From an uncultured Oscillospiraceae bacterium (GTDB lineage: Bacteria > Bacillota > Clostridia > Oscillospirales > Oscillospiraceae): a stretch of 64,000 nt of DNA. The notes under the pieces are model-generated. The model ran no database searches, was not told the DNA's origin, and was given only the letters and a program-made list of their open reading frames with translations. The translations under genes were made by a program, and so were the position numbers. The stretch covers positions 22,992 to 86,991 of the forward strand of contig CAKTPV010000010.1 in NCBI GenBank assembly GCA_934591815.1. Direction: 5' to 3'. The stretch's first letter is position 1, and every line of letters begins with the position of its first letter. Shown here piece by piece: positions 25,910 to 34,624 of this stretch.

Positions 25910-27703
25910 ATGGGACTGATGCAGCAGGCCTATGACACCTACTGTGCCATGGCGCCGCAATACGCCGACATCTACGGCAAGGCGAAGGAGCCGCTGGTTC
26001 CTGTTTCGCACCAAATCGTAAACGCAGAGCTGGAGCTCACTCTGGACGCGGACGGTCATCTGCTGGACGCCCGTTCCGTCGAGGCGGAGCAGGCCGCCAC
26101 GATCATCCCTGTGACGGAGAGCTCCTCGGGGCGAACCGGCAAAGCCCCCGGCGCACACCCGCTATGCGACCAGATTCAGTTTCTCTCCCCGCTGTATCCC
26201 GCCAAATACGAAAGCTACCTGACACAGCTGCACCGCTGGGAGCTATCACCCTACGGCCACCCCAAGCTCTCCGCCATCGCCCGCTATGTGGAAAAGGGAA
26301 CAATCGCAACGGATATGGCTCAGCGCGGCCTGATCGCACTGGATGAAAAAGGCTTTCCTGTCAAGGAAAAGCAGATCGTCCGCTGGCGTGTAGAGACAGG
26401 TGGGGAAAATGAGACGCCCGCCTGCTGGCAGGATCAGAGCCTCTTCCAAGCCTTCATCGACTACTATGCATCCACGAAATCTGAGAAGCCCGCGTTTTGC
26501 ATGGTTACCGGTAAAAACGCCCCGCCAGCCAGCCAGCACCCCAAGAAGATCATCAACCTGTGCGCCAACGCCAAGCTGATCTCCGCCAACGACACCAGCG
26601 GCTTTACCTATCGGGGCCGCTTCACAGACGATTCGCAGGCTGCAACTATGAGCTACGAGGCATCGCAGAAGATCCACAGCGCGCTGCACTGGTTGGCGGC
26701 GACCCAAGGCGTCTTCATCGGCGGGCGCACCTTCCTGTGCTGGAATCCGCAGGGCATTGAGATCCCCAAACCGCAGGCCGCCTTCCTGCGGCGGGGAGCC
26801 GCCAAGCAGATAAAATACTCCGACTATCGAAAGGCGTTGTCGGAAACTCTCCGGGGCTGGCAGGAGACGATCCCGCGGGACGCCGGCGCCGTAGTGGCCG
26901 CCTTTGACGCCGCCACATCCGGACGTCTTTCCCTCACCTATTACAGCGAGCTTCCGGTCTCCGATCTTCTGGAACGCCTGCACAACTGGGATGCACTTTG
27001 CTGCTGGGAGCATTCCTCCTTCGGCATACAGTCGCCCTCGCTTTCGCAGATCGCGGACTGCGCCTTCGGCACGGTGCGCGTCTCCGACAAGCAGACAAAG
27101 CTGGAAACGGACGAGCGCGTCATGCGCCAGCAGGTACAGCGGCTGCTCTCCTGCCGGGTGGATCAGGGCAAAATGCCGGCGGATATCGCCCGCGCTGCGG
27201 CGGCCAAGGCGTCCAACCTGCAGATCATGGACGCCGCCCTGCGGGAAACGGTATTGTTCACCGCCTGCGCGGTGCTTCGGAAATACAAATATGATTGGTA
27301 CAAGGAGGAATGGGGCATGGCACTGGAACCGCAGAAGAAGGATGTCAGCTATCAGTATGGACGGCTTTTGGCCGTGTTTGAAAAACTTGAGCGAGACACC
27401 TATGAGCCCAATGAGCAGCGGGAGCCCAACGCGATCCGGATGCAGTCCGTGTTCGCAAAGCGTCCGCTCTACGCCAGCCGGATCATCTGGGAGCAGTTGA
27501 AAAAGGCGTACTACCCCAAACTCAAGCCCGGCGCCAGAGTGACCTTTGAGCGCACGATCGAGCAGATCATCCAGGAAATCTCCGCCTTCCCGCAGGCGGA
27601 ACAGGAGGAGTCCCTGAAGGACACCTATCTCTTTGGGTACTATCTGCAGCGCAGTGCGCTGTACACATCCGGCAAGACCGAAAACAGTCAGGAGGAAGAA
27701 TAA
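25910..27703 (+). CDS. cas8c: Cas8c (Csd1), large subunit of type I-C Cascade
   Basis: A 597-residue protein of the Csd1 family that recognises the PAM and positions target DNA. Recognisable features are the N-terminal 'MGLMQQAYDTYCAMAPQYAD', 'KPAFCMVTGKNAPPASQHPK' around residue 190, and 'HSALHWLAATQGVFIGGRTF' near 255. In some type I-C systems an internal start within cas8c yields a Cas11-like small subunit; the C-terminal third here (from ~residue 470) is rich in helices, and an ATG at 27316 preceded by AAGGAGG sits where such a start would be expected. The gene begins at the base after the cas5 stop codon. Confidence 0.93.
   Translation: MGLMQQAYDTYCAMAPQYADIYGKAKEPLVPVSHQIVNAELELTLDADGHLLDARSVEAEQAATIIPVTESSSGRTGKAPGAHPLCDQIQFLSPLYPAKYESYLTQLHRWELSPYGHPKLSAIARYVEKGTIATDMAQRGLIALDEKGFPVKEKQIVRWRVETGGENETPACWQDQSLFQAFIDYYASTKSEKPAFCMVTGKNAPPASQHPKKIINLCANAKLISANDTSGFTYRGRFTDDSQAATMSYEASQKIHSALHWLAATQGVFIGGRTFLCWNPQGIEIPKPQAAFLRRGAAKQIKYSDYRKALSETLRGWQETIPRDAGAVVAAFDAATSGRLSLTYYSELPVSDLLERLHNWDALCCWEHSSFGIQSPSLSQIADCAFGTVRVSDKQTKLETDERVMRQQVQRLLSCRVDQGKMPADIARAAAAKASNLQIMDAALRETVLFTACAVLRKYKYDWYKEEWGMALEPQKKDVSYQYGRLLAVFEKLERDTYEPNEQREPNAIRMQSVFAKRPLYASRIIWEQLKKAYYPKLKPGARVTFERTIEQIIQEISAFPQAEQEESLKDTYLFGYYLQRSALYTSGKTENSQEEE
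27316..27703 (+). other. Possible internal translation product of cas8c (Cas11c-like)
   Basis: ATG at 27316 in the cas8c frame ('MALEPQKKDVSYQYGRLLAV') has AAGGAGG 9 bases upstream, unusually strong for an internal site. It would give a ~128-residue helical C-terminal product, the size of known Cas11c small subunits. Internal initiation is established for some type I-C systems; here it is inferred from the ribosome binding site. Confidence 0.55.
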
Positions 27704-28552
27704 ATGAGCAGCTTGCAAAACAAGATCGATTTTGTGGCACTGGTCTCCGTGGCCCGCGCCAACAGCAACGGCGACCCTCTGAACGGCAATCGCCCCCGCA
27801 CCGACCTGAACGGCTTTGGTGAGATCTCCGACGTGTGCATCAAGCGCAAGATCCGCAATCGAATGCAGGATCTGGGCAAGCCCATCTTCGTTCAGTCAGA
27901 GGATCGGTGCAGCGACGGCTGCGGCAGCCTCAGCGAGCGGGCCTCCGCCGCTATGAAGGGCATCAAGGATCGGGAGGAATATGCCCGGCACGCCTGCGAG
28001 ACATGGCTGGACGTGCGTACCTTCGGGCAGGTCTTTGCCTTCAAGGATGCCAAGGGCTTCTCCTGCGGTGTGCGCGGGCCGGTCTCCGTGCATCAGGCGT
28101 CCAGCCTGTCCCCTGTGGAGATCGAGTCCCTCCAGATCACCAAGAGCGTGAATGGTGAGAAGAAGGAAAAGGGTGAGAACCGCGCCTCCGACACCATGGG
28201 CATGAAGCACTTTGTCCGCTTCGGCCTGTACGAGATCAAGGGCTCCATCAATGTCCAGCTGGCGGAAAAGACCGGCTTCTCCGAGGAGGACGCCGACACG
28301 GTCAAGGAATGTCTGCGCACCCTCTTTGTGAACGATGCCTCCTCCGCACGGCCCGACGGCTCCATGGAGGTGGTGAAGCTGTTCTGGTGGCGCCACAGCT
28401 GCAAGGACGGACAGTACTCCTCCGCAAAGGTCCACCGCTCCGTCAAGGTCGCGCTGCGGGACGCGGGTACCATCCCCACCTCCGCAGACGACTATGTGAT
28501 TTCGCTGGAGGCGCTGCCGGGTCTGGAGCCGGAGGTGATCGATGGCGTATAA
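27704..28552 (+). CDS. cas7c: Cas7c (Csd2), crRNA-binding backbone of type I-C Cascade
   Basis: A 282-residue RAMP protein that polymerises along the crRNA. The opening 'KIDFVALVSVARANSNGDPL' and 'NGNRPRTDLNGFGEISDVCI' are characteristic of Csd2/Cas7, as is 'FGLYEIKGSINVQLAEKTGF' in the second half. It begins at the base after the cas8c stop and overlaps cas4 by 11 bases. Confidence 0.96.
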   Translation: MSSLQNKIDFVALVSVARANSNGDPLNGNRPRTDLNGFGEISDVCIKRKIRNRMQDLGKPIFVQSEDRCSDGCGSLSERASAAMKGIKDREEYARHACETWLDVRTFGQVFAFKDAKGFSCGVRGPVSVHQASSLSPVEIESLQITKSVNGEKKEKGENRASDTMGMKHFVRFGLYEIKGSINVQLAEKTGFSEEDADTVKECLRTLFVNDASSARPDGSMEVVKLFWWRHSCKDGQYSSAKVHRSVKVALRDAGTIPTSADDYVISLEALPGLEPEVIDGV

Positions 28553-29204
28553 TGAGGAGGACTTCCTACAGCTCTCCGGCTTACAGCATTTCCGGTTTTG
28601 CAGGCGGCGGTGGGCGCTGATCCACATCGAGCACCAGTGGGCGGAAAACTACCGCACCATTGACGGCGCGATCCTCCACGAAAACGCCCACGACACGGAC
28701 CTTCAGGAGCGGCGGGGCGACCGCTTTATTACGCGCGGCGTCAGCGTCTATTCCGCGGAGCTGGGTGTATCCGGACAGTGCGACGTACTGGAATACCACC
28801 GTGGCTCCGTCGGGATCCCCCTCTCCGGGAAAGAGGGACTGTGGCAGCCGTACCCGGTGGAGTACAAGCGGGGCCGCCCCCGCGAGGACACTGGCGACAA
28901 CCTGCAACTATGCGCGCAGGCCATGTGCCTGGAGTCCATGCTCTGCTGCGACATCCCTGAGGGCGCACTCTATTACGGGGAGATCCGCCGGCGAGAGAGG
29001 GTTTCCTTCACCCCGGAGCTGCGCATGGAGGTGCGGGAGCTTCTGACGGAAATGCACGAGCTGTACCGCCGGGGCTATACCCCCAAGGTCAAGCCCACCA
29101 AATCCTGCAACGCCTGCTCCTTGAAGGAGCTGTGCCTGCCCAAGCTGATGAAAAGCAAAGCCGTCTCCGCGTATCTCCGGGCGGCCATGGAGGAATCACC
29201 ATGA
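28542..29204 (+). CDS. cas4: Cas4 exonuclease
   Basis: A 220-residue RecB-like nuclease that trims and orients prespacers by PAM during adaptation. The iron-sulfur cysteines are visible: one in 'HFRFCRRRWAL' near the N terminus and three in 'SCNACSLKELCLP' near the C terminus. The PD-(D/E)xK core runs through 'SGQCDVLEY' and 'PVEYKRGRPRED', with a QLCAQA helix following. Translation is coupled at both ends: its start overlaps cas7 and its stop overlaps the cas1 start (ATGA). Confidence 0.95.
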   Translation: MAYNEEDFLQLSGLQHFRFCRRRWALIHIEHQWAENYRTIDGAILHENAHDTDLQERRGDRFITRGVSVYSAELGVSGQCDVLEYHRGSVGIPLSGKEGLWQPYPVEYKRGRPREDTGDNLQLCAQAMCLESMLCCDIPEGALYYGEIRRRERVSFTPELRMEVRELLTEMHELYRRGYTPKVKPTKSCNACSLKELCLPKLMKSKAVSAYLRAAMEESP

Positions 29205-30232
29205 AGCAGCTTCTCAACACGCTATTTGTCACCTCCGAGGACATTTACCTCTCGCTGGAGGGGGAAAATGTGCTGGCAAACCGAGACAAGACCGTCGTTG
29301 CCCGCTACCCGCTGCACACGCTGCAAGCCATCGTCAGCTTCTCCTACGCCGGTGCCTCCCCTGCGCTGATGGGCAAATGTGCGGAGGCCGGGATCGGTCT
29401 GGCCTTCTGCTCCCCGCACGGACGTTTCCTTGCCCGCACCTGCGGCGAGAGCAGCGGCAACGTACTGCTCCGCCGTGAGCAGTACCGTATCGCTGACGAC
29501 CCCGCTCGCAGCTGTGAGATAGCCCGCACCATGATCTTCGGCAAGCTGAGCAACGGTGCCGCCAGCATCCAGCGCACCCTGCGGGATCACGCGCCCCGCG
29601 TGGCGGACTGCGGATTGGAAAAAGCCGCTGCCAACCTCCGGGCTATGCTGCCACAGGTGCTGGCTGCCGCTGACTTGGACTCCCTGCGGGGAATAGAGGG
29701 CGCTGCTGCCACCGCGTATTTCGACGTCCTCGATCATATGCTCCTGAGCCGGAAGGAGGCATTCTTCTTCCACGGACGAAGCCGTCGGCCGCCGCTGGAT
29801 CGGGTAAACGCCATGCTGTCCTTTGCCTACAGTCTGCTGGCACACGACTGTGCCAGCGCCTTGGAAAGCGTCGGATTGGACAGCTATGTAGGCTTCCTCC
29901 ACCGCGACCGGCCGGGACGGCAGTCGTTGGCGCTGGATCTGATGGAGGAGCTGCGACCCTGCATGGCAGACCGCTTCGTGCTGACCCTCGTGAACAATCG
30001 AATGCTGCGCCCGGAGGACTTTCAGATGCAGGACAGTGGCGCGGTGCTGCTGTCCGATGACGGCCGCCGGAAATTCCTGAAGACCTGGCAGGAGCGGAAG
30101 CGGGACACGCTGACCCACCCCTATCTGGGGGAAAAGCTGAGTTGGGGTATGATCCCCTATGCGCAGGCGCTACTGCTGGCTCGCTGCCTCCGCAGCGACT
30201 TGGACGGCTATCCGCCGTTTTTATGGAAGTGA
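29201..30232 (+). CDS. cas1: Cas1 integrase (type I-C)
   Basis: A 343-residue protein; the start at 29201 overlaps the cas4 stop by ATGA, so the 23 residues open upstream are not used. Family features: 'LFVTSEDIYLSLEGENVLAN' at the N terminus, 'LRGIEGAAATAYFDVLDHML' with the catalytic Glu near residue 168, then the His of 'YVGFLHRDRPGRQSLALDLM' and Asp/Glu of 'LMEELRPCMADRFVLTL'. It catalyses spacer insertion with Cas2. Confidence 0.97.
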   Translation: MKQLLNTLFVTSEDIYLSLEGENVLANRDKTVVARYPLHTLQAIVSFSYAGASPALMGKCAEAGIGLAFCSPHGRFLARTCGESSGNVLLRREQYRIADDPARSCEIARTMIFGKLSNGAASIQRTLRDHAPRVADCGLEKAAANLRAMLPQVLAAADLDSLRGIEGAAATAYFDVLDHMLLSRKEAFFFHGRSRRPPLDRVNAMLSFAYSLLAHDCASALESVGLDSYVGFLHRDRPGRQSLALDLMEELRPCMADRFVLTLVNNRMLRPEDFQMQDSGAVLLSDDGRRKFLKTWQERKRDTLTHPYLGEKLSWGMIPYAQALLLARCLRSDLDGYPPFLWK

Positions 30233-30236
30233 TGCT

Positions 30237-30527
30237 ATGCTGGTGCTGATCACATACGATGTAAACACCGAGGACGCCGCCGGGCGCAAGCGCCTGCGGC
30301 AGATCGCTAAAAAGTGCGTGGACTACGGACAGCGGGTGCAAAATTCCGTGTTTGAGTGCCTGCTGGACGCAGGGCAGTGCCGCCGCCTGCAGGCGCAGCT
30401 CCTGTCCATCATGGATTCTGAGAAAGACAGTCTGCGCTTTTACTATCTATGGAAGCAATATGAGAAAAAAGTGGAGCATTTCGGTACGAAGAGCACCTAT
30501 CTGCCGGAGGATCCCCTGATCCTCTGA
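30237..30527 (+). CDS. cas2: Cas2 (type I-C)
   Basis: A 96-residue ferredoxin-like protein, the normal length. The start is ATG 30237, giving the typical 'MLVLITYDVNTEDAAGRKRL' with the conserved Asp at the end of strand 1 and a C-terminal 'LPEDPLIL'. It forms the Cas1-Cas2 integrase core. It begins four bases after the cas1 stop, and the array leader follows. Confidence 0.97.
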   Translation: MLVLITYDVNTEDAAGRKRLRQIAKKCVDYGQRVQNSVFECLLDAGQCRRLQAQLLSIMDSEKDSLRFYYLWKQYEKKVEHFGTKSTYLPEDPLIL

Positions 30528-30759
30528 CACACGCCGCCCGGCGTAGCAGTGGTACGGCGCACGGGTATCCGGGACGCGCCTTCCCGCCCCCCGCGAAGTC
30601 CAAGTGACCAGAGATTTCCGGGAGGTTCGCAAGGCTTTTCCCGAGAAAACGCTGGTCTTTCTCCGGGTTTCTCAGGCAACCACCCCGTATTTTTCCCAAA
30701 AAACGCAAAAGTTCTACTTGTTTGTCAAAGATCCGCAGGTAAAACTGTGCATCTTTGCT
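30528..30759 (+). promoter_or_regulatory. CRISPR leader
   Basis: 232 bases between cas2 and the first repeat, same strand as the cas genes. The last ~100 bases become A/T-rich, as expected for the array promoter and integration signal. No promoter hexamers are clear enough to place. Confidence 0.6.
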
Positions 30760-31709
30760 GTCGCCCCCCTCGCGGGGGGCGTGGATTGAAATTGCCATGG
30801 CGAGCTGATGATGTCGCGAAGAACGCCGTCGCCCCCCTCGCGGGGGGCGTGGATTGAAATACTAAGATACCGCTGACTGTGGGCGAGGCCTTTGTCGCCC
30901 CCCTCGCGGGGGGCGTGGATTGAAATTGTTTCACCGTCGACGTGTTGCCTAACGCCTACGGTCGCCCCCCTCGCGGGGGGCGTGGATTGAAATGTTGGAT
31001 ACGTAAAGCGCGGGAGCACCAGCCGGATCGTCGCCCCCCTCGCGGGGGGCGTGGATTGAAATCGTCATATCCTGCATGGTACGGAAATTGACATGGGTCG
31101 CCCCCCTCGCGGGGGGCGTGGATTGAAATTCCACAGACCGCGCCGAGCAGGCGAAGTGTGATGTCGCCCCCCTCGCGGGGGGCGTGGATTGAAATGACCT
31201 ATATTATAGCAGATACGGCTACCTGCCTAAGTCGCCCCCCTCGCGGGGGGCGTGGATTGAAATCGGAAAAGTATTTACCATAAAGGTTGCCGGTCAGTGG
31301 TCGCCCCCCTCGCGGGGGGCGTGGATTGAAATTCCATCAACGAGGTCTTGCGGGCGGCGGGTCTGCGTCGCCCCCCTCGCGGGGGGCGTGGATTGAAATG
31401 CCTGTTCCATCGCCTCCGTGATCGCCATGGCGGGTCGCCCCCCTCGCGGGGGGCGTGGATTGAAATTGTCCGTTTGCTTGATACGAACGGAGACGGCGAG
31501 GTCGCCCCCCTCGCGGGGGGCGTGGATTGAAATACCATATTGCCTATTTCCCGCTGGATCTGCTCGGAGTCGCCCCCCTCGCGGGGGGCGTGGATTGAAA
31601 TCCAAATGGTCCGGAAGAAGACCTTCACGCATAGGGTCGCCCCCCTCGCGGGGGGCGTGGATTGAAATAGCCGCCCACACAGCTCCGCGCCGGTCACGGC
31701 CGTCGCCCC
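30760..31709 (+). CRISPR. Type I-C CRISPR array: 14 full repeats plus a truncated final repeat
   Basis: The repeat is 33 bases, beginning GTCGCCCCCCTCGCGG and ending GCGTGGATTGAAAT, with a CCCCCC-TCGC-GGGGGG hairpin. Full repeats start at 30760, 30828, 30894, 30961, 31030, 31097, 31163, 31231, 31300, 31367, 31434, 31501, 31569 and 31636; all appear identical. Spacers are 33-36 bases and all differ. A 14th spacer (31669-31701) is followed by only the first 8 bases of a repeat (31702-31709), after which the sequence diverges into phage-derived DNA. The repeat matches the known type I-C class and is adjacent to cas2, with the leader on the cas side. Confidence 0.99.
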
Positions 31710-31710
31710 T

Positions 31711-32386
31711 TCGCCCAGTTTGCCCGCCGGGAGCGCCATCATGCCGTCCGGAGAAGTCCAGTTTCGTGCCGTCCGTGGTGATGTACCCAGTCTCGTTCCA
31801 GCTGTACGTCTTGCCGAAAAATTCCTTTGCGGATTTTACATGATCTTTTTTCTCCGCCTCCGAGTAAGCTTTCAGTGAGAACAGTGCTCCCTCGCCCAGT
31901 TTGCCCGCCGGTCTCTCTCTGTGGCCGAAATGCCGCAGCATCCCCTCCGGTAACACGTCAGGGAAATATCGATTGACATATGTGAGCAAATCGGCTATAC
32001 TGATAGTGGAACCGGTTAGAGGAGCGGATTCGTCCGTGAACTTTGGCAGCGATGCAGCCGGTTCTTTTTTTGCGTTTATCGCATACAAAACATCCACGGA
32101 CATGACCTCGTTGGAGGCACGATTTACAACGACCTGTACGATGTACGGCTCGTTGTTTTTGTTTTTGGCGACGCCCATCAGCACATACGTTGCGTCTACG
32201 GTGTCCGGTTTTCCTTGGAGAACTTGGCAAACAGGTCTGCGTCGTCCAGCATATCACCGGCGAAGTCCGCCGCAAGCTCGTCCATCACCTCGTCACGCGT
32301 CAGCGTCACGCCCTCCTGCTCCGCCGCCTCCCTGTACTTCTCCACGATCTCCGCCTCTGTGTCCGCGCCGTTTTCCTGCATCTTAT
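31711..32386 (-). pseudogene. Fragments of a phage MuF-like polymorphic toxin gene
   Basis: Two pieces on the minus strand. The upstream one (about 32386-32199) reads 'VMDELAADFAGDMLDDADLF', typical of linker regions in phage MuF-type toxins; the downstream one (about 32214-31731) reads 'VQVVVNRASNEVMSVDVLYA', 'YFPDVLPEGMLRHFGHRERP' and 'TTDGTKLDFSGRHDGAPGG', the last being the start of a C-terminal toxin module seen in such proteins. The pieces are joined out of frame near 32200, the 5' end is missing, and the 3' end is cut off at the CRISPR array. A 20-base sequence occurs at both 31711-31730 and 31892-31911. Confidence 0.6.
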
Positions 32387-32494
32387 CTATGAACGTGACC
32401 ATCTGTTCCCGCAAAGCCGCCGAGGAACTGCTGCGTACCGATACGCTCTCCCGCACGGCGGCATCTCCGTCTTTGCCGACTACCGCTATTACCC
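32384..32494 (+). pseudogene. Deleted copy of the tyrosine-phosphatase-like gene at 37.06 kb
   Basis: Bases 32384-32461 match 37058-37135 almost exactly from just before the ATG through 'MNVTICSRKAAEELLRTDTL', and 32462-32494 continue directly with the segment found at 37429-37461 ('ISVFADYRYY'). About 290 internal bases, including the CxxGxxR active site, are missing. This is a relic of a partial duplication. Confidence 0.85.
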
Positions 32495-32882
32495 TACTGT
32501 GATGCTGGTCAAGCCGCTGCAGCGCCAAAATGCCTTTTCGCCAATACTTGTAATGCTGTCGGGCAGTGTTATGCTATCCAAAAACTCACATCGGGAAAAT
32601 GCCCCTCTTTCAATCCTCGTCACGCCCTCCGGGATCGTAATGCTGCTCAAGCTTCTGCAATCCGCAAAAGCCTGCCGCTCGATACTCAACCAGGCTGGCT
32701 GGAAGTACAACATTTGTTAATTCATAGCAGCAAGCAAATGCTAATTTCCCAACACTTGTTACTCCCTCGGGGATGACAACATCCGTAAGGTTCATACAGC
32801 AGTGGAATGTATACTCTTCAATGCGGGTCACTCCCGCAGGGATCGTGATGCTGGTCAGACGGTATACCGCTTCATTCTACGC
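32489..32882 (-). pseudogene. BspA-type leucine-rich-repeat protein fragment, frameshifted
   Basis: The minus strand encodes ~5 LRR_5 units such as 'SITIPAGVTRIEEYTFHCCM', 'LTDVVIPEGVTSVGKLAF', 'SITIPEGVTRIERGAFSRCE' and 'SITLPDSITSIGEKAFWRCS'. The frame changes near 32700, and neither a signal peptide nor a C terminus is present. It stops where the phosphatase relic begins, so the fragments were brought together by recombination. Confidence 0.75.
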
Positions 32883-32917
32883 GACGGGCTTGTCCTCCAC
32901 GGCGCGTTCCTGAAGCA

Positions 32918-34321
32918 TCAGGAACATCGCCGTCGCTCCGCCTCCTCCAGCTTGCGCATGATCTTCTGGCGCATCGCCTCCTCCGGATCCTCCGGCGGGG
33001 AATTCTCGACCTCCGCCGCGTCATACCTTGAAGCCGCCTCGCAGGTCACCGCAGGGTTTCTCTTTACAGCGGTACCGCGGATAGCCTGAATATCGGAATA
33101 GAGCAGGGTCTTCTTCATGACCAGCGCCTCTGTGATCTCTTTCAGAAACGCCTCGTTTTGAGCAAGGAGCGCCCTTGCCTTGCCGTAGTACCGCTCCAGC
33201 TCCGCCTGTATCGCCGCCTCGCTGCGGGCATTCAGGCTTTCGGACATATTGCTGGAGGAATCGCTTTCGACATTCAGCAGGGAGAATCCCAGCGCACCCT
33301 CCTTGGCTGCCGCCTCACGGATACAGTTGACCGCACGGGCGATATCGTCGCTGCATCCCTCCGCGACCTGCCCCGCATACCGCATCTCCACGGCGGCCTT
33401 GCCGCCCAGGGCGATGATGGCGCTTTGTGAATCGGAGACACCTTTGCAGCAGTGGATAAAGCCGCCGCACCGGTTTTCGTCGGAGGGAAGCAGGGAGGCA
33501 AAGCCGACGCTGCCGGGGCACAGCGCTTCGCATACCACCAGATGCCCCGCCTCGTGAAGCGCCACCTTTTCGATAACTTCATCCGAAACGCGAGGCATAT
33601 CCTCTTGTGCGCCATATTGCTGCTTCAGCACCACACTCACCATGTCCTCCATGTCGATGCCGGTCTTGCGGACAAAGGCCGCACGAACCGCCGCTTCATT
33701 CAAAATAGTCTCCAGCTCGGCGCAGGAATTATAGCGCATCATCCTTGTCAGGTCTTCCATGTTGACACTGTCCGAAACCCGTTTCGTTTTCAGATAGTGG
33801 GTGATGATCTCCTCCGCGTCGGACGCCGTGGGCGCTTGAAGTCCGATTTTTCGGTCAAACCGTCCGGAACGCCGCAGCGAGCTCGGCAGCTTGCGGATAT
33901 CGTTTGCCGTGGCGATCACGAACACAGCGGCGTCCTTCACGTCGTCGATCCCGGCCTGCACAGCAACGTATTCCGGCGCGTCACAGCGGGAGGTGTCCTC
34001 ATTGGCGAATTTGTCCATGTCGTCTAAAAGGACGATGGACGGCGCTTCCGCCTTGGCCTTGGCAAAGGCCCGCGTGATACTGTCGACAAAGGCGTCGCCG
34101 CCCTTGTCGCGGCGTACTGTGATGGTGTGCAGCCCGCTCTCCTCCATAAAGCACCTCGCCAGAAGGGTCTTGCCCAAGCCCGGATCGCCATACAGCAGCA
34201 GTCCCCTGGGCAAATGCGCGCCCATCTGCTCGTAAACCGTCTGATCACGGAGCATATCGCAGAGCTGCAGCAGCTCGTGCTTGGCATTTTTGTATCCGAT
34301 GACCTTGTCAAATGCACTCAT
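32918..34321 (-). CDS. Soluble FtsH-like AAA+ protease (M41-type), paralogue 1
   Basis: A 467-residue protein that starts directly with an AAA+ module: 'GLLLYGDPGLGKTLLARCFM' (Walker A, residues ~40-60), 'IVLLDDMDKF' (Walker B, ~100) and an arginine-finger/SRH segment 'SSLRRSGRFDRKIGL' (~155). A C-terminal M41 peptidase follows: zinc motif 'LHEAGHLVV' (~255) and third ligand in 'GCSDDIARAVNCIR'. FtsH proteins normally have two N-terminal membrane helices and ~600+ residues; here there are none, so a cytosolic protease is expected. The ATG at 34321 has AAGGAG upstream. A paralogue lies at 42.6-43.8 kb in the same island. Substrates unknown; a regulatory or defence role is inferred from location. 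Confidence 0.85.
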   Translation of the reverse strand: MSAFDKVIGYKNAKHELLQLCDMLRDQTVYEQMGAHLPRGLLLYGDPGLGKTLLARCFMEESGLHTITVRRDKGGDAFVDSITRAFAKAKAEAPSIVLLDDMDKFANEDTSRCDAPEYVAVQAGIDDVKDAAVFVIATANDIRKLPSSLRRSGRFDRKIGLQAPTASDAEEIITHYLKTKRVSDSVNMEDLTRMMRYNSCAELETILNEAAVRAAFVRKTGIDMEDMVSVVLKQQYGAQEDMPRVSDEVIEKVALHEAGHLVVCEALCPGSVGFASLLPSDENRCGGFIHCCKGVSDSQSAIIALGGKAAVEMRYAGQVAEGCSDDIARAVNCIREAAAKEGALGFSLLNVESDSSSNMSESLNARSEAAIQAELERYYGKARALLAQNEAFLKEITEALVMKKTLLYSDIQAIRGTAVKRNPAVTCEAASRYDAAEVENSPPEDPEEAMRQKIMRKLEEAERRRCS

Positions 34322-34350
34322 GGTTATTTCTCCTTTTCGATTTTGCCGCC

Positions 34351-34391
34351 AGTATAGCACCTTTTTAATTAAGACCTTATTTATATAAGCC
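34351..34391 (-). promoter_or_regulatory. Promoter of the FtsH-like gene 1, mirrored by the Sel1 promoter
   Basis: On the minus strand, TGC-TATACT (extended -10, 34351-34359) lies 17 bases from TAAGGT (34374-34379), preceded by TATATAAAT. The same series (ATATAAAT, TWAGGTCTTA, A-run, GGTGCTAYACTG) appears in the opposite direction at 34552-34592. Confidence 0.7.
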
Positions 34392-34551
34392 AAAAGGCGG
34401 GTTTTGGCAAAATTTCGTATTGGTGCACAATTTCCGTCGCATCGACACGCGCTTTTTGTGGCATATCGACGGTAAAGTGCAGAAGTTCTTGCCGTTTTTT
34501 CGCGCGAAAAAGAGTGACATAGGCCGATTTTCGTGTCAAACGCGCTCTGAA

Positions 34552-34592
34552 TCATATAAATATTTAGGTCTTATGAAAAAAGGTGCTACACT
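34552..34592 (+). promoter_or_regulatory. Promoter of the Sel1-repeat gene, mirror copy
   Basis: CATATAAATA, TTAGGT (34564-34569), 17 bases, TACACT (34587-34592) with extended TGC. Near copy of the divergent promoter 200 bases to the left. Transcription would start about 25 bases before the ATG at 34625. Confidence 0.7.
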
Positions 34593-34624
34593 GACCGCAA
34601 ATCAAATTGCAGGAGGAAATGACC

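Noticed and set aside
31275-31742. Open frames running through the CRISPR array with repeating 'QSTPPARGAT' or 'ISIHAPREGGD'
   Set aside because: They are translations of the repeat, not genes.
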